From the NCBI GenBank assembly GCA_012522415.1, contig JAAYKM010000078.1:1-38781 (forward strand): a DNA stretch of 38,781 nt, in the 5' to 3' direction. Made by a program: the position numbers and the translations under genes. The notes below the pieces were generated by a model. It was not told where the DNA came from and ran no database searches. It saw only the letters and a list, made by a program, of their open reading frames with translations. This document shows positions 1 to 9,208 of this stretch, piece by piece; within the stretch, counting starts at the first letter, position 1, and every line of letters begins with the position of its first letter. Source of the DNA: Deltaproteobacteria bacterium (lineage in GTDB: Bacteria; Desulfobacterota; Syntrophia; Syntrophales; JAAYKM01).

Positions 1-1
1 C

Positions 2-220
2 ACGGACAGCAGGGGCACCGACGCATATAACCAGAAGCTTTCCCAGCGCCGAGTCGATGCCATCAAGAACTACCTGGTTGACAAGTTCGGGATCGATGCG
101 GATCGTTTAACGGCTGTCGGCTATGGCAAATCGAGACCCATCGCCACCAACGACACGGATGAGGGCCGCCAGTTGAACCGCCGTGTGCAGGCCGTCATGG
201 AAACCTACATCCGCAGATAG
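2..220 (+). CDS. OmpA-family outer-membrane/peptidoglycan-associated protein, C-terminal part only
   Basis: The window opens inside this gene, so only the last 72 residues are visible. They match the end of an OmpA-type peptidoglycan-binding domain: the TDSRGTDAYN stretch, the helix with LSQRRVDAIKNYL, then LTAVGYGKSRPIA and the closing LNRRVQAVME. The domain binds the diaminopimelate of peptidoglycan non-covalently and anchors outer-membrane proteins or lipoproteins to the wall. The N-terminal part, which would tell a Pal-like lipoprotein from a beta-barrel or coiled-coil porin, lies outside the window. The gene ends in TAG at 218-220, about 30 bases before a strong terminator, so it is the last gene of its transcript. 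Confidence 0.9.
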   Translation, partial: TDSRGTDAYNQKLSQRRVDAIKNYLVDKFGIDADRLTAVGYGKSRPIATNDTDEGRQLNRRVQAVMETYIRR

Positions 221-250
221 TCCTTCTTTATCTGTGTAAGGGAAACAAAA

Positions 251-281
251 AGCCCCGGGAGCTTCTCCCGGGGCTTTTTTT
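251..281 (+). terminator. Rho-independent terminator, probably bidirectional
   Basis: A perfect 10-bp stem (251-260 with 266-275, AGCCCCGGGA/TCCCGGGGCT) encloses a 5-base loop and is followed by seven T (275-281). A run of A at 246-251 gives a T-run on the other strand as well. It sits between the OmpA-like gene (plus) and the end of nadD (minus), so it can end both converging transcripts. Confidence 0.93.
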
Positions 282-310
282 GTTCCCGTTGCGCGATCGT
301 ACCGGGGTTT

Positions 311-958
311 TTAGGCGACATAAAGCCCCTGTTCACGCAGATAGCCCTCAACGAAGGGCGGTACAAGGTATTGAACGGACCGCCCTTCCCTCACGGCACG
401 CCGAATCCCGCTTGATGAAATGTCCAGGAAGGTGACTTCCCGGAAATAAATCGAATGGCTGCGGGAACCGCGAAAACCACGGTCTCGCGTCCGGTAAGTG
501 AACGTTTCGGCAAAAGACGGTGGAACAATTCCCGCGAGGCTCCTGGTCTCGTATCCCGGCCTGGTCATGACGATAAAATGGCACATGACCAGAAGTCTAT
601 CCCAGTCCTTCCAGGTTTGAATGGCCTGAAAGGCATCCTGGCCCACGATGTAATAAATCTCCATATCGCGTCCATATTGCTCCTGGAAATAAGAAACGGT
701 GTCTATGGTATAGGAAGGGCCCATCCGATGCTGCTCCAGATCGGAGCAGTCGAAATGGGCATTATCGGAGATGGCCAGACGAATCATCCGTTCCCGGTGA
801 ATGAACGCGCTGATTTCATGATGTGTTTTGTGAGGCGGCCGGGCGGCGGGGATAAAAACGACACGGTCCAGCCCGAACATTTCCCTCACCTCCTCGGCGC
901 ACCGGAGATGCCCCGTATGAATCGGATCAAATGTTCCCCCCAGGAGCCCCCACTTCAT
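311..958 (-). CDS. nadD: Nicotinate-nucleotide adenylyltransferase
   Basis: This cytoplasmic enzyme transfers AMP from ATP to nicotinate mononucleotide, giving deamido-NAD, the penultimate step of NAD synthesis. The 215-residue protein has the usual length. The nucleotidyltransferase signature [12 protein letters not shown] lies at residues 7-18, GPSYTIDT at 80-87, the GQDAF segment at 106-110, and the second ATP-binding motif SSSGIR at 181-186. The start codon overlaps the end of proA by 4 bases (ATGA), so the two are translationally coupled. A proA-nadD order, often with obg and proB upstream, is familiar in many bacteria; proB is not in this window. Confidence 0.97.
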   Translation of the reverse strand: MKWGLLGGTFDPIHTGHLRCAEEVREMFGLDRVVFIPAARPPHKTHHEISAFIHRERMIRLAISDNAHFDCSDLEQHRMGPSYTIDTVSYFQEQYGRDMEIYYIVGQDAFQAIQTWKDWDRLLVMCHFIVMTRPGYETRSLAGIVPPSFAETFTYRTRDRGFRGSRSHSIYFREVTFLDISSSGIRRAVREGRSVQYLVPPFVEGYLREQGLYVA

Positions 959-2211
959 GTCCTGACTTGGCCGTTTCCGTAGATAATGAATTTGGTCGTT
1001 GTCAATTCCTCGAGTCCCATGGGACCGTAGGCATGCAGCTTGGTCGTGCTGATTCCGATTTCCGCCCCCAAACCCAGCTCAAAACCGTCACTAAAACGGG
1101 TGGAGGCGTTGACCAGGACCGTCGAGGAATTGACTTCATTCAAAAAACGCTGGGCATGGCCATAATTTTGCGTAACAATCGATTCCGTATGCAGTGACCC
1201 GTACCGGCCGATATGCGCCACCGCCTCATCCAGAGTCTCTACCACGCGCACAGCCAGGATCAAATCCGTATATTCCGCATACCAGTCCTCTTCCCTCGCC
1301 TCCTCAATACCGGGAACAATCTCCCTTGTTTTGGGACACCCGCGTAACACGACGCCCGCTGTCCCGTATTTCTCCGCCAGGACCGGCAAAAAAAGGGAAG
1401 CGATATCCTGGTGGACAAGCAGTGTTTCCATGGCGTTGCAGACTGCCGGCCGCTGGATTTTCGCATTCATGCAGATCTCTACGGCCATGTCGAGGTCCGC
1501 GCCGGCATCGATGAAGATATGACAAACGCCCTTGTAATGCTTGATGACCGGTATTTTAGACTGCCTGACAACAGCGCGGATCAGTTCCTCTCCGCCTCGG
1601 GGAATGATGAGGTCAATGAATTCGTCCAGTTGCAGCATCTCGTGGACCGCTTCCCGGTCCGTCATGGGGATGACTTGAATCGCCTCTTCCGGGATGCCGG
1701 ACCGTTTCAAACAGTCCTGCAGAATCCGGGCAATGGCCAAATTGGAATGGATCGCCTCTGAGCCTCCACGCAGGATGACGGCATTGCCTGATTTGAGGCA
1801 GAGAGCGGCCGCATCGGCGGTCACATTGGGCCGGGACTCGTAAATAATGCCGATGACACCTAAAGGGATTCTCATGCGCCCCACCAAAAGTCCGTTCGGT
1901 CTTTTCCACATGGAGGTGATTTTTCCCACCGGATCCGGTAACACAGCCACCTCCCGCAACCCCTGGGCTATTCCCGCTATGGTTTCCTCCTTCAGCGCCA
2001 GGCGGTCCAACATCACCGAAGAAAGACCGCTACGGCGGGCATACTCCAGATCCTGACCATTTTCCCTCATGAGAACATTCTTTTGCTTCAGAAGCTCTTC
2101 CGCCATATCCAGTAACGCGTTGTTCTTGACACGGGACGATATCCGCGAAAGGACCGTCGCCGCCCCTTTGGCGTTTTTCGCCATGCTGATGATTTCACTC
2201 TGAATATCCAT
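955..2211 (-). CDS. proA: Gamma-glutamyl phosphate reductase
   Basis: It reduces gamma-glutamyl phosphate with NADPH to glutamate semialdehyde, the second step of proline synthesis. The 418-residue length is normal. The family hallmarks are visible: YESRPNVT at residues 124-131 and the catalytic cysteine (about residue 258) in [21 protein letters not shown] lies in the nucleotide-binding domain near 204-211. A clear ribosome binding site (AGGAGGAG) precedes the ATG. It is the first gene of a proA-nadD unit in this window and is divergent from the patatin-like gene. The kinase partner ProB is not adjacent here. Confidence 0.97.
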   Translation of the reverse strand: MDIQSEIISMAKNAKGAATVLSRISSRVKNNALLDMAEELLKQKNVLMRENGQDLEYARRSGLSSVMLDRLALKEETIAGIAQGLREVAVLPDPVGKITSMWKRPNGLLVGRMRIPLGVIGIIYESRPNVTADAAALCLKSGNAVILRGGSEAIHSNLAIARILQDCLKRSGIPEEAIQVIPMTDREAVHEMLQLDEFIDLIIPRGGEELIRAVVRQSKIPVIKHYKGVCHIFIDAGADLDMAVEICMNAKIQRPAVCNAMETLLVHQDIASLFLPVLAEKYGTAGVVLRGCPKTREIVPGIEEAREEDWYAEYTDLILAVRVVETLDEAVAHIGRYGSLHTESIVTQNYGHAQRFLNEVNSSTVLVNASTRFSDGFELGLGAEIGISTTKLHAYGPMGLEELTTTKFIIYGNGQVRT

Positions 2212-2564
2212 TTGGAACCATCTCCTCCTGATTGTTAACCCTTACCGTCACCCAAAAAGGACATGATCAAGACAACGGGATTGACAAATTCCATCGCCAT
2301 TGTGTATGGTTCGTCAGACCATGGTCATGTCATGCACCATTTCATTGGGCGTAACCATTCCCGCCCTAGAATCTGTTGATTTGACATACCTTTCAATCGA
2401 CAGCGCCCCCCTTGCAACGGCATTCGCAATGTATAGAAGGGTGCGTTTCGTGTCAAGATGTTTGATCATGGGTAGGGGACCACTGCGCAGCCCATAGGGT
2501 GGGAATGAGGCCATGCGGGATGATCCATGTGGGAATCTCATTGTCATGAGGAAGACAAAAAACC
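2212..2564. other. Divergent intergenic region between proA and the patatin-like gene
   Basis: This 353-base stretch separates two divergent genes and must hold both promoters. Short open frames exist on both strands, but none has a convincing ribosome binding site or recognisable protein. A plus-strand promoter candidate is listed separately. Confidence 0.5.
2281..2310 (+). promoter_or_regulatory. Candidate sigma-70 promoter for the patatin-like/pflX-like genes
   Basis: A perfect TTGACA (2281-2286) is followed after 18 bases by TATGGT (2305-2310). It points to the patatin-like gene but would leave a leader of about 250 bases, so another promoter nearer the gene is possible. Confidence 0.35.
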
Positions 2565-3638
2565 ATGCTCGGCGACCTAATCGTAAAAGCGGGGAAAAAT
2601 GCCCTGGCCATTATTCGTGACGGGGGGTTTAATTGGGATCGCGTCAGTACCTGTTACGGTTCAGCCTCGGGGCCTCGGTGGCTGGTGGCCAGCGGATTTG
2701 ACCTGACCCTCCTAGAAAAGGGTTGTCTGGGCCGTCAACGCGCGATTGTACTTGCGGGCGCCTCTTCCGGCGCCTGGCGCTTTGCCGCCTGGGCGCAGGC
2801 CGATCCGTTGAAGTCATACCATGAACTCCGCCGGGCCTATATCGAAGCGCAGTACCATCGCGAGGACACGCCTCGCTCGGTGCAGCAGTCCCTTATGAGG
2901 ATCATTGACCGTTACATCGAGGAAGACGCCCTTCCCTTTGCCCTTCAAAACAAACGATACCGCCTGGCGATCATCTCCGCCCGGGCCAAAAATCTGACCG
3001 CATCAGAGCAATCCTGGCTACAGAAGATCGGTCTGGCCACGTGTTTTGTCTCGAATCTGCTTTTCCCCGGTACAATACACCGTTTTTTTGAGCGGATCGT
3101 TTTTTTTTCAGGTCCCAAGCCGCCCCCTTTCTGCCTGAACGGAGGTTATCGGGGCCAATACATTCCGCTCAATCACTTCAATTTTAAACATGCTGTCCTG
3201 TCATCGGGAGCCATTCCAATCGTCGTGGCCGGGGTGCAGGACATTTTCGGAGCCCCCCGGGGTATTTACCGGGATGGTGGGCTGGTAGACTACCACATCA
3301 ACGAATCCTTCCACGGTCGCAACGATGAAGTGACTCTGTTTTTCCATCATCAGGAACAGAGTAAGCCGACCTGGATGGATAAAAACCTCCAGAAGCGTCG
3401 ATCGCCGGAACATCTGATGGATAACGTGCTGATGGTTTATCCCTCACCCGTTTTTGTCTCTACCCTTCCCGACAGGAAAATTCCGGACCGGACAGATTTT
3501 ATCACCTACGTCGATAATCAATCCCAAAGAATACGTAACTGGTGGAAAGCAGTCGATATGTCTGCCCATCTGGGGGAGCGATTCATGGAACTGGTGGACA
3601 GCGGGCGGATACGCAGCGCAGTCCTTCCTTTCAACTGA
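2565..3638 (+). CDS. Patatin-like phospholipase/acyl hydrolase
   Basis: The 357-residue protein carries the Ser-Asp dyad of the patatin fold: a GASSGAW nucleophile elbow (residues 65-71, probable nucleophile Ser67) and a DGGLVDYH catalytic-aspartate segment (237-244). The usual glycine-rich oxyanion loop (DGGGxRG) is not obvious; GSASGPRWL at 32-40 occupies about its position. I infer hydrolysis of an ester or acyl lipid. No signal peptide is seen, so it is probably cytoplasmic or membrane-associated from inside. It starts 26 bases after a GAGGAAG-like site and is followed after 45 bases by the PflX-type radical SAM gene. The substrate is unknown. Confidence 0.75.
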   Translation: MLGDLIVKAGKNALAIIRDGGFNWDRVSTCYGSASGPRWLVASGFDLTLLEKGCLGRQRAIVLAGASSGAWRFAAWAQADPLKSYHELRRAYIEAQYHREDTPRSVQQSLMRIIDRYIEEDALPFALQNKRYRLAIISARAKNLTASEQSWLQKIGLATCFVSNLLFPGTIHRFFERIVFFSGPKPPPFCLNGGYRGQYIPLNHFNFKHAVLSSGAIPIVVAGVQDIFGAPRGIYRDGGLVDYHINESFHGRNDEVTLFFHHQEQSKPTWMDKNLQKRRSPEHLMDNVLMVYPSPVFVSTLPDRKIPDRTDFITYVDNQSQRIRNWWKAVDMSAHLGERFMELVDSGRIRSAVLPFN

Positions 3639-3683
3639 CGGGGCTGTATGGCCAGAACCCGCTTAACCCATAAGGACAAGATC

Positions 3684-4625
3684 ATGAGCAAAGACGACCC
3701 AACCATCCCGGGAATGAATCCACTTAAGGAACAACTTCTCTCTTGCCACCTCTGCCCCAGACATTGCGGGGCTAACCGTATAACGGGAGAAAAAGGCGTC
3801 TGCGGCCTGGACGACGGTATCACCCTGGCTCGGGCGCTCCCCTACCATGGCGAGGAGCCACCCATTTCAGGCACCTGGGGCGCCGGTGCCCTTTTTCTTG
3901 CCTCCTGCAACCTCCGGTGCCGCTACTGTCAGAATTTCCAGATCAGCCACCAGAATCACGGCGAGAAACTGAGTCCCGAGGAGCTGGCCCTCAGGATGAT
4001 GACCCTGCAAGATCAAGGCTGTCACAATATTGAAACCGTGACGCCGACCTCTCAATTACCGCAACTGATCGATGCGCTGCAGCTGGCTTGGGAGGCAGGT
4101 CTGAACCTTCCCCTGGTGTACAATTGCGGGGGTTATGAAAACCCCGAAATCATTCGACTCCTCGACGGTCTTGTCGATGTTTATCTCCCTGATTTTAAAT
4201 ATGGAAACGGGGAAGATGCCTCCCGATTATCCGGAGTCAAGGATTACACCCCCTTCGCCCTGAAAGCGATTGGAGAGATGATCAAGCAGGTCGGCTCGGA
4301 ACTCGATCTTGACGATGACGGTATAGCGACACGAGGCATCATTATCCGCCATCTGGTTCTCCCCGGACACATTGAGAACAGCATTCAGGTGCTGAAACTC
4401 ATCCAGCAACATTTTTCTCTCGAAACCCCCCTGAGCCTGATGTCCCAGTACACCCCCACACGATGGGTCAAGGATGATCCCCTGCTGGGCAGGCGAATCA
4501 CCAAAAAGGAGTACGACGAGGTGGTCAATCAGGCGCTGGATATGGGTTTTGAGCAGATTTTCGTGCAGGAAGTCGATGACCGGAATCTCAGTCCCGATTT
4601 CGACAATCCGAACCCTTTTCCATGA
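3684..4625 (+). CDS. PflX-type (COG1313) radical SAM protein
   Basis: This 313-residue protein has the radical SAM CxxxCxxC motif in CNLRCRYCQNF (Cys75, Cys79, Cys82), which binds a [4Fe-4S] cluster and S-adenosylmethionine. An extra N-terminal cysteine set, CHLCPRHCGANR with a later GVCG (Cys21, 24, 28, 40), is typical of the PflX group related to pyruvate formate-lyase activases. No glycyl-radical enzyme is nearby and the group's substrate is not established. I place the start at 3684 because AAGGA at 3672-3676 is well spaced from it. An in-frame ATG at 3648 would add 12 residues but lacks such a site. The gene overlaps the next by 4 bases. Confidence 0.88.
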   Translation: MSKDDPTIPGMNPLKEQLLSCHLCPRHCGANRITGEKGVCGLDDGITLARALPYHGEEPPISGTWGAGALFLASCNLRCRYCQNFQISHQNHGEKLSPEELALRMMTLQDQGCHNIETVTPTSQLPQLIDALQLAWEAGLNLPLVYNCGGYENPEIIRLLDGLVDVYLPDFKYGNGEDASRLSGVKDYTPFALKAIGEMIKQVGSELDLDDDGIATRGIIIRHLVLPGHIENSIQVLKLIQQHFSLETPLSLMSQYTPTRWVKDDPLLGRRITKKEYDEVVNQALDMGFEQIFVQEVDDRNLSPDFDNPNPFP

Positions 4626-4867
4626 ACGAAAAGGATGACATGATGCCGCTCATTCTCCAATTGGGTAAAACGCTGTTGTTTATCGGCCTCGTCCTGATCA
4701 TGGCCGGTGCAATCATGGTGTTTTCAGCCAAGATTCCCTGGATGGGACGTCTTCCTGGAGATTTTTATTTCAAGGGGAAGCATTTCTCCCTCTACTTCCC
4801 TTTAGCCACCGGTTTGCTGATCAGTGTAGTCCTGACACTCATCTTCTGGCTGATCGGACGAAAATAA
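4622..4867 (+). CDS. DUF2905 small inner-membrane protein
   Basis: An 81-residue protein with two predicted transmembrane helices (about residues 14-35 and 57-78) flanking the short loop IPWMGRLPGDFYFKGKHF. That loop, with its conserved LPGD, is the hallmark of DUF2905. The function is unknown. The ATG overlaps the stop of the preceding radical SAM gene (ATGA), so the two are probably translated together. A second in-frame Met pair (residues 7-8) could be the start, but the overlap favours 4622. Confidence 0.85.
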   Translation: MNEKDDMMPLILQLGKTLLFIGLVLIMAGAIMVFSAKIPWMGRLPGDFYFKGKHFSLYFPLATGLLISVVLTLIFWLIGRK

Positions 4868-4938
4868 TAAAGGGCCTTCGAGTTGGTCCCGTGGAAACCC
4901 CTTCTTCGCCCAATTCCTTCATCTTTTCCGGCCGGCGT

Positions 4939-7900
4939 CTATCCCCAGAACACAAGGCCCGGTTCCACTTTGGAAGACAGGCGGGGATGATACGGCATAA
5001 CTCGAGCCCCGTAGCTGTAGGGACCGTTGCTTTTGACGGTGTATTCCGCAAAGAACCTCAGCATATTTGATTCTGTTCCTTCTTGAAGGGTCAGGGGCAC
5101 ACACTCCACGTTGGAAAGCGAACCGTCCTTCCCCTTCCTGCCGATGATCATTTCAACAAATATCTCTTCCGGACTCATTTTCCCCGGATCGATATGAACC
5201 CTTATGGTCAAAGGTTCATCAATGTGGATTATGTCACCATGGAATCCCTCAACCACGAAATCGACCATCCGGAGCGAGGCAAAACGCATAGGCAGGGTGC
5301 TTTTCCATTGCGCCAGTTCCCTCGCCAGAGCAAAGGAGTCCTGAGTCATTTCCCTGGACCTTTGGGCGGTCGGACGATACATGGCATTGAAATAATCGAT
5401 CAGCATTCTTTCCGTGTTGAATTTTGGCGTCAGGGTTATCATGGACCGCTTGATCATTTCAATCCATTTTACAGGCAACCCCGACATATCCCGATCGTAA
5501 AACAGGGGAATAATCGTGTTCTCCAGAAGGCTGTACAGGGATTGACCGTCTTCCTCATCGGCGTTGGGGAGTTCCTCAACGTAATCGGTTACCACAGGAC
5601 CAATCGTCCAGCCGTTGCTGCCGTCGTAGCCTTCCGGCCACCAACCGTCGGCAACACTGAGATTCAGGACCCCGTTGGCCGTAACCTTCTGACCGCTCGT
5701 CCCGCTGGCCTCGTATGGTCGGCGAGGCGTGTTGAGCCAAAGGTCAACGCCCTGAACCAGATGTCGGGCCACCCGGATGCTGTAATCCTCGATAAAGAAT
5801 ATCTTGCCTCTAAACCGTTCATCCCGACAAATATCGACAACTTTTTTCACGAAATTTTTCCCCATGTCGTCATTGGGATGGGCTTTCCCCGAAAAAACGA
5901 TATGGACCGGCCTGGTTTGATGATTCAGAATTCGTTCCAAGCGATCCAGATCTGAAAAGAGCATGTTCGCGCGCTTATACGGAGCAAAACGCCTTGCGAA
6001 GCCGATCATCAGGGCGGCCGGATTGAGCCGAGAGAAGACTTCTTCCCGCCAGGTTTTGGACAGGCCATATTTGGTATACTGGCGGGAGATCTGATCCCTC
6101 AAAAAATTGATGGAACGTTGTTTCACTTCGTAACGCGTCCGCCAGAGCAGGTTGTCAGGGATGTCTTCCACCTTACGCCAACGCTCTGTATCCGTGAGGT
6201 TCCGCTCCCAATCCAATCCGAGAAAGTTATCGAGAAGTTCCCTCATGCGAGGTGCGACATAGGTCATGGTATGAACCCCATTGGTAACATGACCGATCGG
6301 GATGTCCGTATCGTGAAAGCCCTTCCAGACATCCTTCCACATGTGGCGGGAAATCTGACCGTGAATGGCACTGACTGCATTGCTCATATGGGTCAGCTTC
6401 AGCGCCAGGATCGTCATGAAGAACGGCTTGTCGTCACCTGCCTCCTTCCGTCCCAATTCCCAGAACTGGGACCACGATATTCCCGTTTTTCGTACATAAC
6501 TCGAAAAGTAATGTTCCATCAGTTCCCTGCTAAATCTTTCGTTGCCCGCCTCCACAGGGGTATGGGTCGTAAAGATGCTGCTGCCTCGCACAACCTCCGC
6601 CGCCTCCACAAAGGACAACCCCTCCTCTATCATAAGAGCGGATATTCTTTCCAACAGCAGAAACGCCGAGTGCCCTTCGTTGATGTGAAATACACGGGGT
6701 TTATAACCCAGCTTGCGGAGGAGCTTTACACCGCCCATGCCAAGCAGAATCTCCTGTTCTATGCGCGTCCTCTGTTCCGCGGCGTAGAGACGATCCGTGA
6801 TTCTCCGGTCCTGTGCGGTGTTTCGGGGAATATCCGTATTCATAAGGTAAAGGCTGACACGCCCGACCTTGATCTCCCAGATGTTGGCGTAAAGTGTCCG
6901 CCCAGGCAGGTCAAGGGATATCTGGACCTCGTTGCCGAGGTCGTCTTGGATACGGTTGATCGCCATATGAGTAAGATCGGTTTCGGGATACTCGGCGATT
7001 TGAACTCCGTTTTGATCGATCACCTGCCGAAAATAACCGTTTTTATAGAGGAGCCCGACACCAACGAGGGGAATATTCAAATCGCTCGCTGTTTTTAAAT
7101 GATCGCCCGAAAGGGTTCCCAGCCCTCCGGAGTAAATGGGGAGTGTTTCATGCAGGCCGTACTCCGTGGAAAAATAGGCAATCGGGTGGGTGGCATTGAT
7201 TGGCGGAGTCGGCTGGATTTTTTTGTGAACACCTTTGTCCTCCATGTACTGATCGAAATGCTTGAATATTTCTCGATAACGCCCCATGTAAAATGAGTTG
7301 TCCGATGCCTCTTCCAGCTTTTCCGGTGAGATCATCTCCAGCATTTTGACGGGATTATTCTCCATCTCATTCCACTTTTTCGGATCCAGGGGAGCAAACA
7401 GATCGAACACACGGGGATTCCATGACCACCAAATATTATAGGCCAACTCTCTCAGCCTTCTGATTTTTTTCGGAAGATGAGCGACGGCAGTGAAATTGCG
7501 GAAATGGGGCAAGACGGAAACGCCTCCGGCATACCTGTGCTTTTCTTCAGGGGTCTCTTCCTTCTCGACCATTCTCAGGGAACGTTCCCCGGCCACACTG
7601 ACGGCTTTTGCATAGGCTTCGAGGTAAAAACGGAAAAATCGCTCCCAACTGGCCTGCTCCACCACATGACGCGCATCCTTCCTCTGGTCCTGCAACATTA
7701 CGTCGGTTTGTGACATGAACTGGGCCAGAATACGGTATAGCCTCTCTTCAATTTCCGATGCAGGCCTGCCCTTCCGATCCAAAATAATCACGCCCGTCGA
7801 ACCCCCGATGGTCTCCTGAATCCATCCCGCAAACCCCGCCTGATCAGTGGTCACTGTCGGCACCGCATAGGCTGCGCATTCCATGGGGGTGTACCCCCAG

Positions 7901-9195
7901 GGCTCATAATAAGAGGGGAAAACGCCCAAGTCGCAACCGGAAAGGGTTTCATAATACGGCAGGTTAATCAGGCCATCATAACCGCTCAGATAGGCGGGGA
8001 TAAAAATGATAAAAACCTTGTTCTGCGGACCATTCCGGAAGCCCATGCGGTTGCAGGTCTGCAGGATCGGGTCTGACGCCTCGTAATTCAGCCGATGGGT
8101 GGCAATCGGTACGCCGGCCGTATCCGTTTTTACAAGATCGCTTTGCAGGTGCGGATTCAAGTCGGTGTGCCCCGCGAGCATTGCGATAAAGACGAGGACA
8201 GGCTCATTTTCGTTCAAATCCCTTTCCAAACGCGCCAGGGCCTCTAAAAAGACATCAACGCCCTTGTTATGAAATTCATAGCGCCCGGAAATGATCATGA
8301 TTTTGGTCTGGCTGGGAAAATCTCTTCGCAAAAAACGGGAAGCGCCTTCCAACAGTTTCTCTCTTGCCCTGAGGGCCGGCGCACGATTTTCGGACAAATC
8401 CGGAATATTTTCGATATCCAGCCCGTTCGGGGTAATGATATCGGGCGGTCTGCCGAGAAAATTCAGCACCTCCGATGTCGTGATCCTACTGACCGTGGTA
8501 AAGCAGTCGGCGTTTCTCGCCGAGGCCGTTTCCATGGAATACTTCGCCGTAATATTATGCGCACTTGCCTCACGCTGGGGGGATATGTGATCCATGCCCG
8601 CATAGATATCTATACCGGAGCCAGCGAGGGAGCGCCCCAGAATCGTGGCGTGGGTGGTAAAAACCGTGGCGATTTCCGGTGTCTTTTTCTTCAGGAACAA
8701 GAGGCCCGCTCCACACATCCATTCATGAAAGTGGGCGACGGCCGGTTCATTCTGCGGTCGGGCCAAAATGTTGTAAACCGTTTCAATGACCTCGCCGCAC
8801 GCGTAACTGAACATGACGGGTTCGATGTAGTCCCATCCTCCGGCAATGGAATCGACACCGTGCTCTTCCCATAACGTATACAGAAGCTGATCCTTGTTGT
8901 ATTTTTTGCCGGCGCTGACCAGAATGACTTTCGGCTCCCCCGCGATTTTCCAGCGACCAAAACGACAGGCTATGTCTTTCATGGCCGTTGTTTCTCGAAT
9001 TCTCGCCCAACCGTCTTCGTCTGTTTCCTCGAAATCAACATTGGTTTTCAAGTCGGGTCCCAGCAAGAAATAATTTTCTCCGTATTCCCCAATGGCTTCA
9101 CGCATTTTACTGGCGATCACCGTATAGATTCCACCGACCTTGTTGCAGACTTCCCAACTGACTTCGAAGAGATATCCTTTCCCCGGCTCCGGCAT
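4939..9195 (-). CDS. Fused glycogen synthase (GT3-like) and alpha-glucan phosphorylase (GT35, DUF3417 type)
   Basis: A 1418-residue two-enzyme protein. Residues 1 to about 545 are a glycogen synthase resembling the eukaryotic GT3 type: FEVSWEVCNKVGGIYTVI at 10-27 and the E-x7-E catalytic pair in YYEPWGYTPME (Glu431, Glu439). From about residue 560 comes a DUF3417 N-terminal segment (ELAYNIWWSWNP) and an alpha-glucan phosphorylase, with STEYGLHETLPIYSGGLG, the NEGHSAF segment, and the pyridoxal-phosphate lysine in GTSGQKVTANG (Lys1170). The first half would add glucose to glycogen from a nucleotide sugar; the second would remove it as glucose-1-phosphate. I chose the ATG at 9195, preceded by AAGGAGA at good spacing; the longer frame (to 9231) would run into the gene upstream. 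It is the last gene of a tight glycogen operon. Confidence 0.93.
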   Translation of the reverse strand: MPEPGKGYLFEVSWEVCNKVGGIYTVIASKMREAIGEYGENYFLLGPDLKTNVDFEETDEDGWARIRETTAMKDIACRFGRWKIAGEPKVILVSAGKKYNKDQLLYTLWEEHGVDSIAGGWDYIEPVMFSYACGEVIETVYNILARPQNEPAVAHFHEWMCGAGLLFLKKKTPEIATVFTTHATILGRSLAGSGIDIYAGMDHISPQREASAHNITAKYSMETASARNADCFTTVSRITTSEVLNFLGRPPDIITPNGLDIENIPDLSENRAPALRAREKLLEGASRFLRRDFPSQTKIMIISGRYEFHNKGVDVFLEALARLERDLNENEPVLVFIAMLAGHTDLNPHLQSDLVKTDTAGVPIATHRLNYEASDPILQTCNRMGFRNGPQNKVFIIFIPAYLSGYDGLINLPYYETLSGCDLGVFPSYYEPWGYTPMECAAYAVPTVTTDQAGFAGWIQETIGGSTGVIILDRKGRPASEIEERLYRILAQFMSQTDVMLQDQRKDARHVVEQASWERFFRFYLEAYAKAVSVAGERSLRMVEKEETPEEKHRYAGGVSVLPHFRNFTAVAHLPKKIRRLRELAYNIWWSWNPRVFDLFAPLDPKKWNEMENNPVKMLEMISPEKLEEASDNSFYMGRYREIFKHFDQYMEDKGVHKKIQPTPPINATHPIAYFSTEYGLHETLPIYSGGLGTLSGDHLKTASDLNIPLVGVGLLYKNGYFRQVIDQNGVQIAEYPETDLTHMAINRIQDDLGNEVQISLDLPGRTLYANIWEIKVGRVSLYLMNTDIPRNTAQDRRITDRLYAAEQRTRIEQEILLGMGGVKLLRKLGYKPRVFHINEGHSAFLLLERISALMIEEGLSFVEAAEVVRGSSIFTTHTPVEAGNERFSRELMEHYFSSYVRKTGISWSQFWELGRKEAGDDKPFFMTILALKLTHMSNAVSAIHGQISRHMWKDVWKGFHDTDIPIGHVTNGVHTMTYVAPRMRELLDNFLGLDWERNLTDTERWRKVEDIPDNLLWRTRYEVKQRSINFLRDQISRQYTKYGLSKTWREEVFSRLNPAALMIGFARRFAPYKRANMLFSDLDRLERILNHQTRPVHIVFSGKAHPNDDMGKNFVKKVVDICRDERFRGKIFFIEDYSIRVARHLVQGVDLWLNTPRRPYEASGTSGQKVTANGVLNLSVADGWWPEGYDGSNGWTIGPVVTDYVEELPNADEEDGQSLYSLLENTIIPLFYDRDMSGLPVKWIEMIKRSMITLTPKFNTERMLIDYFNAMYRPTAQRSREMTQDSFALARELAQWKSTLPMRFASLRMVDFVVEGFHGDIIHIDEPLTIRVHIDPGKMSPEEIFVEMIIGRKGKDGSLSNVECVPLTLQEGTESNMLRFFAEYTVKSNGPYSYGARVMPYHPRLSSKVEPGLVFWG

Positions 9196-9208
9196 AGATC
9201 GTTCTCCT

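Noticed and set aside
455-982. Long plus-strand frame opposite nadD
   Set aside because: It is a shadow of nadD, whose motifs are unmistakable on the minus strand.
5083-7098. Long plus-strand frames (290 and 326 codons) opposite the synthase-phosphorylase gene
   Set aside because: They lie wholly within a gene with clear catalytic motifs on the other strand and show no protein family features.
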